A model generated the notes under the pieces. It was not told the origin of the DNA. It saw only the letters and a list, made by a program, of their open reading frames with translations, and ran no database searches. Of a DNA stretch of 64,000 bases, positions 52,618 to 63,732 are shown piece by piece. The position numbers were made by a program, and so were the translations under genes. Source of the stretch: Pochonia chlamydosporia 170 (Eukaryota; Ascomycota; Sordariomycetes; Hypocreales; Clavicipitaceae); the NCBI RefSeq assembly GCF_001653235.2, contig NW_019154047.1, positions 310,001 through 374,000 of the forward strand. The letters run 5' to 3'. How positions within the stretch are numbered: the stretch's first letter is position 1; the number at the start of each line of letters is the position of its first letter.

Positions 52618-55108
52618 TCAAGTAGGCGCGGTCATCGACGGGTGCTGCTGGCCGAGGTCTCGGTAATGACTCGAACGTGCCGTCATNNNNNNNNNNCGAG
52701 TTCGTCTTCCTTGGCCATTCTTTTCTTGGCTGTTCAAACCGTCTCCCTCCTCCTCGTCAAGGAGCTCAAAGTCATAGTTGTTGCGGGAGTTATTTCGAAG
52801 TTGTCGTTTACGAGCGATGCAGAAGTAGATACCCAAGCCGATGCAGAAGACTGCAATCAGGCTACCCGCACCAACTACCCACACTGTGGCGGTCTTCGAT
52901 CCTCCAAAAGCCGGGAACTTGTCAATCCACGATGACGAAGAAGTTGCGGTTGCGGAAGCTTCCTCAGCAGAAGGTTTTTCATCAGCTGACGTAGCGCTTG
53001 GTTTAACAGGTCTTTCAGGGTGGTCGGTAGGCTTATCCGCCTGAGTCTTGGTGCCGTCGGCTTGGCTGCCGAGGGTAGACGTAGCCGCTGGCGCCGTCAC
53101 AATGTCAACTTTATCGTGATCAGCATCATCTTGTGCCGACGGCATAGGTAGCTTGGTGGCTTTGGCAGGGTCGATGGCCTCGCCCCACAGCTTCAGGTGC
53201 CAGTCGACGAATGTGCCTTGGTGTTCATTTCTCTTGGTGTCTCTGACGACGATGGTCCACTTCCCGATACCCTTTTCACCCCTACATACAACTTGTTAGA
53301 GCAGAGACGCAATCACAGAGGGATGGAACTTACCAGTGAGCGACGCTCATGAACGTCCAATCCTCATAGCCCTTGTTGGCGCTATCATCTTTGCGGGCAG
53401 TCGCGATGTGGCTGACCACGTTTGACGGACTGATCAAGTCGACGCTAAGGTCACCACGTCGAGTGTGGTTGACGTTAATTGTGACAGTAACATGCTCCAG
53501 CCGCTCCAAATTTGCCTTCTTCAGCATATCTTCCGTGACGTCAAAGCTAACAATCAACCCGTGATCTCCTTCTGGGATTGCCTTCTTCACATGCAGCCAA
53601 GGAGAAAAGAACCAAGCCTGGGGTTTGACCTTTTTCCAAGTCTTGGCTTTCTGCACGAGGTCATAGGAGTCAACTTTGCCGTAGCCGAATACGTGACTGA
53701 ACTGTTTTCCGATTGCCGTCTGCTGCCAGTTGGCATGTTCGTCAGCAACAGGTTTGGCAGTGTCCATGCCAAGGTACTGCATGTCTCTCCAGCCTAGGTC
53801 CGGGCGAACTTCCAGAACGAGAGCAAAGATGCCAGCAGCGAGCGCAGCAGCGGCTGACGTTCCGCCGTGACCAGTTGCGCACTGGGTTTCTCCGACATCA
53901 GTTGTGTGCTAGGATTTGTTAGTATGTGGCATAGATCATTGAATGAGCATGTTGATGCTTACGATGGAGTCGCCACTACGACTGCTGTAGGTGACTACGA
54001 GCTGAGCAGAGCAATGCTCCGAATAGTATGGATGCCGGCCAGCTCGATCGACGGCGCCGACTGTGATGCTGTATATGGAGTTGGTATATCCATCAAAGTT
54101 GCAGTTGTCATCGCTGGCAGCACCATTGCCGCTGGCAAACACATAAATAGATCCCAGTCCATTTCGGCCCTCTTGAATGGACTTGAGCATAGCCCTCCTG
54201 ATCAAAACACCAGGGGCCTCCATGGTTCGCCCATCATCATGGGGTCCCCAAGAGCACGAATAGATCTGATTCTTGTCGTACTTGTACATCATAGCTTCAG
54301 CTTCATCAGCATCGCTTATAGGCTTGCTGAGAATCCGAATGCCAGCAATCTTGGATTCATACGCGACACCGAGACCGCAAACATCATTGCGAACTGCTGC
54401 GATTTCTCCAGCGCATCGAGTGCCATGGCGATCATCAGAGAGTACAGGAGCGGGAACAGGGTCATGGTCGTTAAAGTCGTAAGAACCCTCTGCGAAATAG
54501 TTGTCCTTGAGATCCAGACTGTTCATATCAAGGCCATCATCGATGATGGCAACAGTGACGTTCTTACCCGTAACCCCTTCTAGCCAAACACTTGTCACGT
54601 TCACGTCGTGGCCAATCTGAATGGGATTAAAGAGGTGCCACTGCTCGGTAAAAATCGGGTCGCGGATATTGAGCTGGGACATGACTGTTTGCTGTTTCTT
54701 GATAGCCCACTCAACGGGTTTGTTATTGTCGCGCGGCAAAATCAACCCCGAAGGAGGTGGCGGAATCACACGTTTATGCAGGTTTTGACGAGTCTCCTGC
54801 TTCGTAGAGAGCAACACACTGTCCAAAACGTCGCGATCTCCTAGTCCCCGCTTCCTCCTCTTACTTTGCAGTAGCTCTCTCTTGACAATGTCGTGCTCGG
54901 CCTTTGGTGAGCGGAAAACGTGATGATCTGAAAGTTGGCCGAGGACGCCTTCGTGTCGCAAACCCAGACGAGACGCAATTTGTTCTGGAGACGTAGTCGA
55001 ATCAATATGTATGACATAGTAGTCATTATTATTGTAGTCCCTGGGAACATGGCTAGCATGGGAAATGGCGGCAAGGCCAAGGAGGCCAGCCCATGGCGCA
55101 AATCTCAT
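52618..55108 (-). CDS. kexin-type (Kex2-like) subtilisin-family proprotein convertase
   Basis: Exon 1 is 55108-53963, intron 53962-53909 (GTAAGC ... CTAAC ... CTAG), exon 2 53908-53334, intron 53333-53282 (GTAAGT ... CTAAC ... TAG), exon 3 53281-52618. The start MRFAPWAGLLGLAAISHA is a signal peptide. A propeptide ends with a dibasic site (SKRRKRGLG; later LHKR). The catalytic triad is Asp in AIIDDGLD, His in DDRHGTRCAG and Ser in GHGGTSAAAA, with the oxyanion Asn-type ASGNGAASDDNC. A P/Homo B domain follows (HVTVTINVNHTRRGDLSVDL, WTFMSVAHWGE). Then come a Ser/Thr/Pro-rich stalk, one membrane segment (VWVVGAGSLIAVFCIGLGIY) and an acidic tail. It cleaves after KR/RR in the late Golgi and matures secreted proteins and pheromones. 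Ten Ns at 52687-52696 break the tail, so the stop at 52618 is unreliable. Confidence 0.93.
52687..52696. other. assembly gap (10 N)
   Basis: Ten undetermined bases lie within the kexin cytosolic-tail codons. The true gap length is unknown, so the downstream frame cannot be trusted. Confidence 1.
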
Positions 55109-55858
55109 GGCGTAGAGCAAAGGGGTACGACGATGGCAGTGGCCCGAGGAAGCAGCACAAGCGAATGTGATTCGGTCTAACACATCTGAAAACTCGATGG
55201 GGTATCTCTAAACAGGCGTTTATGTGTGTTCCTGGTGCAGCTGTGGTTAGAACTACCGCAGAATTTAGAATTTGGATGACTTCCGCGCCAGCAAAACGAC
55301 TCTAGTGTCGTCAAATGGAACCTGGGCCTCCCAGACGGACGAGTCTCAAGGCACAAATGTGCACAGGAACGCTGGGAACATACGTTTAGAATGAGAGGGT
55401 GAGAAGAGCCGCAGACCCTGTTCAAGGATGGCTTGGCTGGGCGCGTTTCGTGAGAAAGAGCGTGGGCAAAAAGTAGGAATGTCGGAAGTTGAGGTTGAGT
55501 AGTAGGTGTCTGGTTTGATCTGAGGCGTCGTGGCCTTGAGGCGTGGATGCGGCACGATTACTCTGGGCCAGTGCCGCAAAGTGACCAGACATGGACCTAA
55601 CCGGACCAGATGGGGGCAGGGAGACGGCAGCCTGGAGTGACCCCCTAAGTACGCCGAACTCAGTGCCCACGATTAAGGCAGGTGCCTGGTGGGTACTGTG
55701 CTTCTCGACTGGAGCTAGTGGCGGATCAAGTGGAAGGGGCAAAGAGGGAGTGGGTCATGGTATCAGCTACCTCTCCGCGTGCTGCTCATGTACTGAGCTT
55801 TAGAGTAGAGGATACCTTTATTGACAAGCCCAGGTTGTAACCATTGACCTGCATTCTA
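55109..55858. other. kexin promoter / 5' UTR region
   Basis: Contains pyrimidine-rich tracts on the minus strand just upstream of the kexin start and no recognisable gene. The pogo-2 element begins at 55859. Confidence 0.45.
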
Positions 55859-57775
55859 CTCGTGCCACGCCCCACTTTATTGGAACTCGCAAGCTCGCAC
55901 CACCTAAAGATGGTGCTGGCCACCAAAATAACCAGACCACCAATATAACCAGAATTCCAACATTTTTTATTAGAATCGCTTCAACAACCTACAACGGCGG
56001 TCCGTTTCATAAACTGCCGCTGGTTCTAGCCTCCCAGATGTCCTCCACTTACGAGCTTCCTTGGCAGTTGCTTCAAACCACCGCTTGTATCCATTGCGCG
56101 CCCGTTGTTCCGCTGCTTGCACACGTCGCCTTGCCGCCGCCAGATCTGCGTCAACCCTTCGCTGCACCATACGCCGGCCTTCTGCCACTGTAAGCACTCC
56201 TCCTGTCTGTAAGGTCTTATTCTTCATTGCCCTGCGCCGCTTAGCCACCGTCTCGGCCAACTTGGTGCGCCCTAGATCTCTCTTTGTTTGCACTAGCTCC
56301 GTGCTCATGGCAAGCGTCCCCCGAACATATCGATCTATATCAGTAGATATTGAAGCCATTAAGTCTGGGAATTCGTCGACAGCTTCCATAATGTTGTTGG
56401 CTAGCTTGTTAACTTGCCGCAAGGTTAGAGGAGTCTCGAATGGTGAAGATCCAGTTGGAAACTGCGGCTCAGGCGTAGGATTGTGTGGTTGCCGAGACTC
56501 CGGACCTGTAGGACCACATGTGGATTGAATGGATAGATTCCAGTTTTCTGAAATGCAGAGAAGATCGTACTACGCTTGAAGGCGTGGTTGCGTACATCCT
56601 TAATAGAAGCCAAAAATTCTAGCTTGGTGATGTTAGTGCAGCCGTCGCGAACTGCCAGATCCAGCGCCTTGGCATGGTAATGTTTTAGCGGCTGCAATAC
56701 GCACACATCTAGTGGCTGAAGAATATGTGTCAAGTGCGACGGTAAGCCAAAAGGTATGATGTGGTGGTTGTCACAGTACTCGATAAATTCCTTAGTATGG
56801 TGCGAGCCATGGCCATCCAGGATCAACAACCGCTTCAGTCCTTTAGCTGTTGATGCCGTGTGCTTGTCAAAATGCCGAATCCATTCAAGACTCAATTCGT
56901 CATTCGAGTAACCAGTCTCTGAAACACCCAGCGCAGTATCTTCATCCAAGCCCACAGACTCTGCGTACCAACGGGCCATGTGCTTAGATCCAGTCATGAT
57001 GAGGAAACCAGGGCAGTGGCGCCCGGCTGCCGAGATAGCCTCTATAGCAGTAGCTGATTCACGGTTCGTAGGAATGGCAAGGTAGTGGGCTCGCTCTCGC
57101 TTAGTCACAATCAACTGATCCTTTCCTACGCCAAGTTGGAACCCAGTCTCGTCCATATTCCAGATGTCTTCAGGGGTGATGCCATGGGTTTCAATAATCT
57201 CCCGCAGCCGTTGGAAGTACTGGTTAACCTTGTCGATATCTTCTGCAACCTGGCGGTTAGAATCCAGCGTCTTCTGCTTCTTGCTGTCGTAACCGTACCG
57301 TGTAAGGAAGCGAGAGACCCAGTGCTGGCCAACTGCAGGTGGATTGCCAGCCTTAGCCTTGGAAGACCTCTCGCGCAGGATTAGATTCGCCGCGTCCCGC
57401 ACAAATTCCTTGCGCACAGCCAAGCCTACATTGTCAAGCCGGTCAATATATCTACACACTGCAAGCTCTTCTGGGCGCGTCAGCAGTGTATTGTGGCCGG
57501 CAGCGCCTTTCTTAGGTTGCCGGCCTTCTAGTCGATATCGCAGTCGGCCACGCGGCACGTGGAATAACCGCGCAACCGCGGCCACTTTTGCGCCAGGAAA
57601 ATCCTCAAAGTACTGAAGAGCCTCTTGAATACGCGACTCCATTACGACCAGCCAAAATTTCAAGAGTTGGTGGGCAGAATAGTGGAAAATACATCAGAGG
57701 TTGGAAATTCTGGTTATATTGGTGGTCTGGTTATGCGAGCTTGCGAGTTCCCAATAAAGTGGGGCGTGGCACGAG
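55859..57775 (-). mobile_element. pogo-2: pogo/Fot1-type element, 1917 bp
   Basis: Inverted termini CTCGTGCCACGCCCCACTTT at 55859 and its complement at 57775, flanked by TA (55857-55858 and 57776-57777). The repeats run on through AACTCGCAAGCTCGCA and, after about 28 extra bases present only on the left side (around 55903-55930), through ATAACCAGACCACCAATATA. The element encodes one transposase on the minus strand. Confidence 0.88.
55970..57642 (-). pseudogene. pogo-2 transposase with a single frameshift
   Basis: From ATG at 57642 (MESRIQEALQYF) the frame gives an N-terminal psq-type HTH (GAKVAAVARLFHVPRGRLRY), a second HTH region (VGQHWVSRFLTRYGYDSKK) and the catalytic aspartates in WNMDETGFQLG, LLILDGHGSHHT and HILQPLDVCVLQPLKHYH. 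The family motif FQKTGIYPFNPHVVLQ is followed by a one-base loss near 56520. The expected proline-rich linker and the C-terminal part (LRQVNKLANNIMEAVDEFPD to 55970) continue in another frame. About 557 aa would be encoded in all. One lesion only, so decay is recent. Termini are largely intact, so it may still be mobilised in trans. Confidence 0.82.
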
Positions 57776-57777
57776 TA

Positions 57778-58202
57778 CCAGTAATGAAAAGTTTTGGGTT
57801 GATCTGTTGAGGTATGGGTGGTGTAGGTGGCTGTGCAATATCGTACGATACGCCGATAGATTTATGACCAATTGTACAGACTCGAGAAATCCTCAGACCA
57901 GACCCAAGTCTTGGCGGTCTAGACCGGGACCAAGTCAGACCAGACCATTCCGATCACTGATTGTACACCCCGGGAGGCTTAACCCTGCAGCTCGAGTCGT
58001 GTCCGCGATGGACTCTAGCAACGAGTCACAGATCAAATTGGCCGCCTCCGTGAGGAGCAATATCCCAAGCATACATACCATTAGACGTCGGGTATAGAGA
58101 AATCTTCCTAAATTTATAGTGGGTTGCATTACGACAATTTCACCCCTTTGTAATCGAAGTGACGAAGTCACCCCATGTAGTGGCACGATGGTACACTTCC
58201 GA
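57778..58202. other. intergenic, no gene seen
   Basis: A cluster of CAGACC-like motifs occurs at 57895-57950, similar to 34430-34535. Nothing else is recognisable. Confidence 0.4.
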
Positions 58203-58395
58203 CGTCAAGATCAAGTGGCTCATTTAAAGCAAGCACGGTATGCTGTTGCCTGGAAGACAAAAGTACTCCAAAGGATTTAGTTTTCGTATGATTCCACTCT
58301 TTCACGTAGAAAATCAAGAGTCTCTCGTTGCCCGATTCACAAGGAATCTTCGGCCCGACGCTGTCCAGTTATCTAAACAACCGTGTTGTGTGACA
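58203..58395 (+). mobile_element. degenerate solo Copia-type LTR
   Basis: Starts (C)GTCAAGATCAAGTGGCTCAT and ends GTGTTGTGTGACA, aligning with the LTR at 59427 but lacking about 33 internal bases. Flanks TCCGA and TCAGA match at 4 of 5 bases. No primer-binding site follows. Confidence 0.7.
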
Positions 58396-58562
58396 TCAGA
58401 TCTAACATGCCATGCAGTACCTAGGGCCAGGTACACACGGACCTTGTTGGTCGACTGGATCAGGTTCGAACAAGTGACGGTATTAGCCTACCCGGGGGCC
58501 ACTGAGTAGGAAAATGGTCAGTGGTCGGAAAATAAGTTCAGTACTTGAAAATATACCTACAC

Positions 58563-59423
58563 TGGCATCAACAAGTCCTATACCGCGAAGTCGCTAACAG
58601 CGCTGCTGACTTTGGCAAGACCGACTTCTTGTCTACCCTTCAGGAAATACGTACTCAAACATTCAAGAAGCACACAATTTTATCAGCTTAGGAGAACTGT
58701 GGCCTCTTCCCATATAATCCGGCGGTAGTTCTTGGCCAATTCCAAGATGCATTATCGTCGTTAACCAAAGAAGTAGATCAACGAGATCTCCCCGGTTGTG
58801 TCGGGGGCGAGGAACCCGACCCACTAGGAGAGAGCAGGCCCTCAACCCCTCAGGAAAGCTCCGCGAACCTAGCATCACAAACGCCGCCTACAATTCGAAA
58901 GTTCGACTAGAGTAGCGTCACGACGCAGAAGATGAATCTTGGAACAATCCAGCGCTACCACAGCTACGTCAAGCTGCGGTTAGAGGTTTCCATTCTATCA
59001 CACGCGCCGCTTACGCCATCAGTCACACGGGTATATGAGAAGGCACGCAAAGCAGGACACACCCCGGCTCTAAACGTTACTAGAGCCACAGCGGAGATGA
59101 AGGCCCTCAGGGACAAGCAGCTTCGACGGTCTACCCTCCTCGGCAAGACATTAATTACAGGGAAGTACGGCCCTCTTACTGTTGACGATGCGAGAATCCG
59201 TGTCGCAAAGGATGAGTACAACAGACTAGCGGCACAGGAAGATAAGAGGCAGCGTTTGAGGAAGAAGGAAACTCGCGATGAGGCTGCTTACGTACGCTGC
59301 TGGATTCGAGAAGTTAGATCAATCGTTAGGTCCAGTATCACTAAAATAACATTACACAAAGTGCAACAGCAAAGCAAGTGGCAGAAGAGCGATCGGCGCA
59401 CTCTTCTTAACCGCCTGAACTAG
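58563..59423 (+). pseudogene. C-terminal fragment of a third pogo-type transposase
   Basis: Translation reads WHQQVLYREVANSADFGKTD, FLSTLQEIRTQTFKKHTIL, then a stop and a shift, then GLFPYNPAVVLGQFQDALSS. This is the same motif order as FQKTGIYPFNPHVVLQ in pogo-2. A 163-aa C-terminal ORF (58932-59423) has a basic helical composition, as in pogo C-termini. The catalytic core is missing. The fragment ends directly at the Copia LTR at 59427, which may have inserted just after its stop. Confidence 0.6.
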
Positions 59424-59426
59424 ATA

Positions 59427-59652
59427 TGTCAAGATCAAGTCGCTCATTTAAACCCAGCGCAGTATGCTATTGCCTAAGAGGCAACAGCAATTATCATACT
59501 GCTGCCTGCGAGGCAGCAGTATTCCAAAGTATTTAGTTATCGTATGATTCCACTCTTTTATGTAGGAAATCAAGAGTCTCTCGTTGCCCGATTCACAGGG
59601 GATCTTCTGCCCGATCGTCGTCCAGTTATACAATCAATCGTGTTGTGTGACA
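59427..59652 (+). repeat. Copia 5' LTR, 226 bp
   Basis: Begins TGTCAAGATCAAGTCGCTCA and ends GTGTTGTGTGACA (TG...CA). Internal inverted motif TACTGCTGCC/GGCAGCAGTA near 59498-59521. Almost the same length as the solo LTR at 39588 (225 bp). Confidence 0.85.
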
Positions 59653-59663
59653 GTTATGAGCCC
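59653..59663 (+). promoter_or_regulatory. primer-binding site complementary to the initiator tRNA-Met anticodon arm
   Basis: GTTATGAGCCC follows the LTR directly. It is complementary to GGGCTCATAAC, the anticodon stem-loop of eukaryotic initiator tRNA-Met as I recall it. Half-tRNA priming of this kind is known for Drosophila copia. Confidence 0.65.
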
Positions 59664-59724
59664 GGTTTGCACGCCGGGTTTCTGTCTACCAAAGCTTCCA
59701 CTGCATTGAACACCACAGATTACA

Positions 59725-60378
59725 ATGTCCGCTGATGACCTCGAAGTCTCTTCCCGCGTTATCCTCAAAGGATCCGGTAACTGGGACCTGTGGATCAGTA
59801 TAATCCGCAAGTTCGCGAAGAATCTACAAGTCTGGGAATATGTTGACCCCGACGTTGTACACAAGCCAGTGTTGACTCCGCCAGTCGAGCCGACGCCGGG
59901 TCAAGCCCAGGCAAACGCCACTGACATACAGCAACTGCAAGGTGACAGCCTTAGCAAGTTCCAAATCCTTGAGGCGAGGCATAGAAGCCAACTTCAGACC
60001 TACAAGGACAAAACCAAAGCTTTGGAAACACTACAGGAATACATCGTCAAAACCGTTGGCAAGTACTATGATATCATTGCCAAGGAAGACGATGTCTCAA
60101 AGGAACTCACGATCCTGAAGAATCGCGTCAAACCAACTGACTGGGCTCGGGAGAGTGAAGTCACCGATCGATATTACGCTACGCTTAAGGAAGTCAGCAG
60201 AACAAAGGTCGAGGAATGGATCTCGAAATGGCAAGTCGTATTGAACGAAGCCAAGAATCTTGATCTACCTGATATAAGAGGCCTGCGACCGACTCGACAT
60301 TTCCTTAAGGCGGTAAATGCGATTGACCCGACATTTTCGAAGGTCTGGATCAATCAGATGGAAGCAAATACCCTATCC
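59725..60378 (+). pseudogene. Copia gag, truncated by a MITE
   Basis: ATG at 59725. The Copia gag start is recognisable: SSRVILKGSGNWDLWISIIR and VWEYVDPD. Helical segments follow (LQEYIVKTVGKYYDIIAKED, TLKEVSRTKVEEWISKWQVV) and then AIDPTFSKVWINQ. The frame enters the MITE terminus at 60379 and stops shortly after. There is no nonsense codon before that point, so the element was probably young when cut. Gag would form the virus-like particle of the retrotransposon. Confidence 0.75.
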
Positions 60379-60879
60379 CAGACTTGCCTATCCTGATATG
60401 CTATCCCGATATCATGTCTGCTATCCTGCTATATCCGATATGATATATATCGGATATCGGATAAATCTCGTCGCCCTTATCCTGATATCAGAGATGATAT
60501 CAGGATAAGATACCAGTTCTAATTGGCCCCTGGCGACTGGTCACAGTGCAATTTTAGAGCCATCGCCCCGCCAACACGTCACACAAAGAGAAGCCAAATA
60601 TCGTTCAATGCTTTAAAGCATATATCACTGCATCAAGTACCAAGCTCCTTACAATATGTATTTGAGTTTAGTTAACAAGTTACATTAGAACAAATAATAC
60701 TCCCTGGCAGTGGTTTATCATGTCTGCTAAACCTGCTAAACCCGCTAAACCTGCTAAGCCTGCTATTCTGATATCATCCCTGCTAATCCTGCTTATCCGA
60801 TATCGTATCAGGATAGTGTGTTATCCTGATATCGCGTTAATTTATCATATCGGATATGATATCAGGATAGGCAACTCTG
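60379..60879. mobile_element. 501-bp hAT MITE of the hAT-1 family
   Basis: Termini CAGACTTGCCTATCCTGATA at 60379 and the complement of CAGAGTTGCCTATCCTGATA at 60879. The left third matches hAT-1 5' sequence (TATCCTGATATC palindromes, then CCAATTAGAACTGG-like sequence). The right third has four TGCTAAACC(T/C)-type repeats. No coding. The flanks CCCTATCC and CCTGTCAT do not match, and the Copia gag does not resume on the right, so sequence was lost or exchanged at this site. Confidence 0.8.
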
Positions 60880-61086
60880 CCTGTCATCGTTGGTCTGTCC
60901 GTCGGATATAGGTGGAAAGGTTGTGCAGCCTCCCGATAACCCCCTTCCTGGCCCAAATCTCGAAACTAAATTCGTCCGTAGCCCCACGAAGCTCCGCCTC
61001 GAATTTACTGACATTAGACCCGATGATGACAGCCCGGACAACCAGATTGGTAATGTGGCCTACGCAACACAGTCGGCGCCGGCTCG

Positions 61087-61475
61087 CAGTGTTCCGAATA
61101 GGCGGTCCGTCCTGTTGGATAGTGGTGTCTCTGTCGACTCTGCTAGCAGATCTGGTATAGTGGACAACAGCAAAACTTCGGGTATCATGAGAATGAAGAT
61201 AGCCGGAAAAAGCAATTATGAGTGGTAAAATGTTCGGACGAAAGGAAGGTCGATGTACTTAAGGGATCACAGAAGCAGCATTGTAAAAAGAGGCAGGATA
61301 ATCAAGAACTGCATCTTCAGCGTAGTAAAAATTGTATTGGAACCGCCTAACGCAACACGTCCAGTCCAGAGGCCTCAAACTGGACCGCCTGGTCCACCAA
61401 AATCGCTGGACTGGGCTGGACCAGGTAGGCGGTTCAGGCGGCCCATCCCATTTGGACCGCCTATTAGGAACACTG
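61087..61475. mobile_element. 389-bp MITE related to the one at 41664
   Basis: Termini CAGTGTTCCGAATAGGCGGT at 61087 and the complement of CAGTGTTCCTAATAGGCGGT at 61475. The right 140 bp share the AACTGGACCGCCTGGTCCAC segment with 41664-42238. The left interior is unrelated. The flanks (CCGGCTCG and AAACCCAC) do not match, so it may be a recombinant of two copies. Confidence 0.7.
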
Positions 61476-63732
61476 AAACCCACTCACAAAGGCTCGTTGG
61501 GCGTAGTCGACTGCCTGACAGGCACATATGCATATGGAAGTAATCCTGATTTTCAGCGGCAGATTATGGCAAGATCTTGACGCTACACAATGGAGTCTGT
61601 AAGACATGGAGTGCAGAGTCAAAGCCGCAACGAGCCCTCAAACGCAAGAGGAAACATGGCATCTGTTCCGAGCAACGTCACGACTCCAATACCATGCAGG
61701 CCCAACTGGTACCACGTACCCGGTTCTCCGCTAGTAGCTTGCCCGTACCCAAGGATTGAAGGTGCCGTTTCCAACCCAAGCCCTGGTACTCAGCGACAGG
61801 GGTCAACGAATTGGTTCGGCATCGGGATACCAACCAGAAGGTGTTTGTCTTGGCATAGCCCCATGACTTGTTCTGTGTTAAGCCAGTTACGAACACATCC
61901 GTGACGAATCTCGGGTTCTCTCGGGGTCGTTCTTCATATGTTGTCTGCCGAAAGCCTGTCGTGGCCATAACACGAAATCATCGTCAGGCATGCAGGAGAT
62001 TGGGTCGTCCAGTAATAAGTCTATCCATGTAGAGTAGACTACCACAGATATACGTTACAGAGCCCCCAAAACCGCCTTAGGGGTACATCGAAATTACGGT
62101 AGGGCAGACAGGAGGCATTTGCAACTCCGTCGGCGCAAACTTGGGCTCACTAGGACACCCAAGCCCCCAGTCGAGAAGGATGTCTGAAAGGGTTGTTGGA
62201 ACTTCTCACTAGAACATGCACAAGTGGCTCTTCGGCGGGCTGCCAAGATGTGAAGCTGCGCAAACCTATTTGGACTCCATGAAACCTTTTATAGTGTCGT
62301 TTATCACGAATACAGTTCATAGATATCGGTAGGCATACATCAATGGGCGGACAGAACTGTATTAGTTGGGCTACTCTGAGAGTCAATAGAAGGATTAGCG
62401 ACATGCTTGAGATTGTGGCAGACATAGCGGCTGCGAAAGTATTCGGACGACAAGGGGCCGATATCTCTTCAGTGTATAACGGCACTAATGCATGGCGTCT
62501 GCAAGAAAAGTTGCCAGGAACATATCAGGGACAGCCCAACGGTGGTGTTTTTGATGGATTCCCATATTCTTCCTGTTCTCTCATAGTAATGCCTGCAAAC
62601 TTTCGGTCAGCTGACAAGTTTTCTTCTTGCCTGTTTTCTCTTGTCTCCCACCTCTCGCCTCTCGCTTTAAAGTGAGTTTTTACTTGGCCCTCGTCCAAGC
62701 CAGTGCCACAAATTTCTTGTTTTCTCGTCTTGTTTTCTCATCGATTCGGCGCTTCCTCTTCACTATGTCGTGTCAATGCTTTAGCTAAACAGTCCGTTCC
62801 CTTTGGTGGTTGTGGTGCTGCTACAGACAAGTCTTTGAGGCCGAGAAATATCCCGTAAGCTGTGGAGACTGATCTCCGAGGCCGCAGTCCCTTGGGGAGT
62901 TGAGCGAAACTCTGCAAAATATGGGAGATGCCCTTATTCGGCCTAAGCCATCCCGGAAGCATGTGTGTACCCAGATGTGCCCCCAATTCGGCTCTATTCT
63001 GTATGATCCTCCCACCCTCCGTTCCTTGTTCTTGTGATAGTCCAGTTTCCACATGCGTTTCTGTCGCTATTCTATTTCCCCCCAGAAACCACGACAGACC
63101 CAAGGATTGGAAGAGACGCGAGAGGAGGATCCTCTTTCTCAGATGAGACATCTCGGTGTGCTGACACGTCGAGCTACTTCCATGGTTGCAGGGTCTCACT
63201 GACTCTTTTTTTAGATTACTAGTTTTTTGGCCTTGTTCTCTCGTAGACTCCCCTGACCTACTACGGGGATCGGCGAGACCTGTCGAGGGCGCAGTATAAG
63301 GGTCAAAGAACATGTATGCCGGTTATATATGCTTTGCTCTGAGCATCCTCGTTGCTGTCTTCACTCAGGCATTATGTTTCTCGCACCCCCAGATTCATGT
63401 ACTTTCGATGATGCCCGTGCCCAAGTATAAAGTCCCAACATCCATCTCAAGATCGGGCCCCTTTCACGTTGTTTACCCAGCAACCTTGTCTTCAACAATC
63501 ACGACATCAGAAGTGGAATGCAAGATTTTCTGGATTCGTTGTTCAATTCCCTCCCGTCTATCACGCCTTGAGCCATCACCAGTCACATCCACCACTTACA
63601 CCACCTCTCACAGCGCGGCCCGCCTACTGCATACCACTGACGTTGCTCGCCATTTCGAACATCGCTAGCACCATACATTTCGAATGCGATCTCGCATAAT
63701 CTAGCAATCAACCTCGTTAGGTAGCACGAGAT
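61476..63732. other. stretch without confident gene, ending in the promoter of the oxidase gene
   Basis: A 191-aa ORF on the minus strand (62738-63313), a 96-aa ORF (61678-61968) and plus-strand ORFs have no recognisable domains. The final few hundred bases should include the promoter and 5' UTR of the gene at 63733. Confidence 0.4.

Larger units (their letters stand above)
59427..60378 (+). mobile_element. 5' part of a Copia-type LTR retrotransposon
   Basis: A 226-bp LTR (59427-59652), a primer-binding site, a leader and the start of gag are present in order. The element is cut at 60378 by a hAT MITE, and no protease, integrase, reverse transcriptase or 3' LTR is seen beyond it. Confidence 0.8.

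Noticed and set aside
61678..61968. 96-aa minus-strand ORF with protein-like composition
   Set aside because: No family placed and no flanking exons with plausible splice sites were found.
62738..63313. 191-aa ORF on the minus strand upstream of the oxidase gene
   Set aside because: No domain, transit signal or codon pattern recognised; polar composition and position in the divergent promoter region fit a chance ORF.
63312..63668. 118-aa ORF starting with a signal-peptide-like segment
   Set aside because: Lies directly in the likely promoter/5' UTR of the oxidase gene, and the downstream residues have no secreted-protein features.
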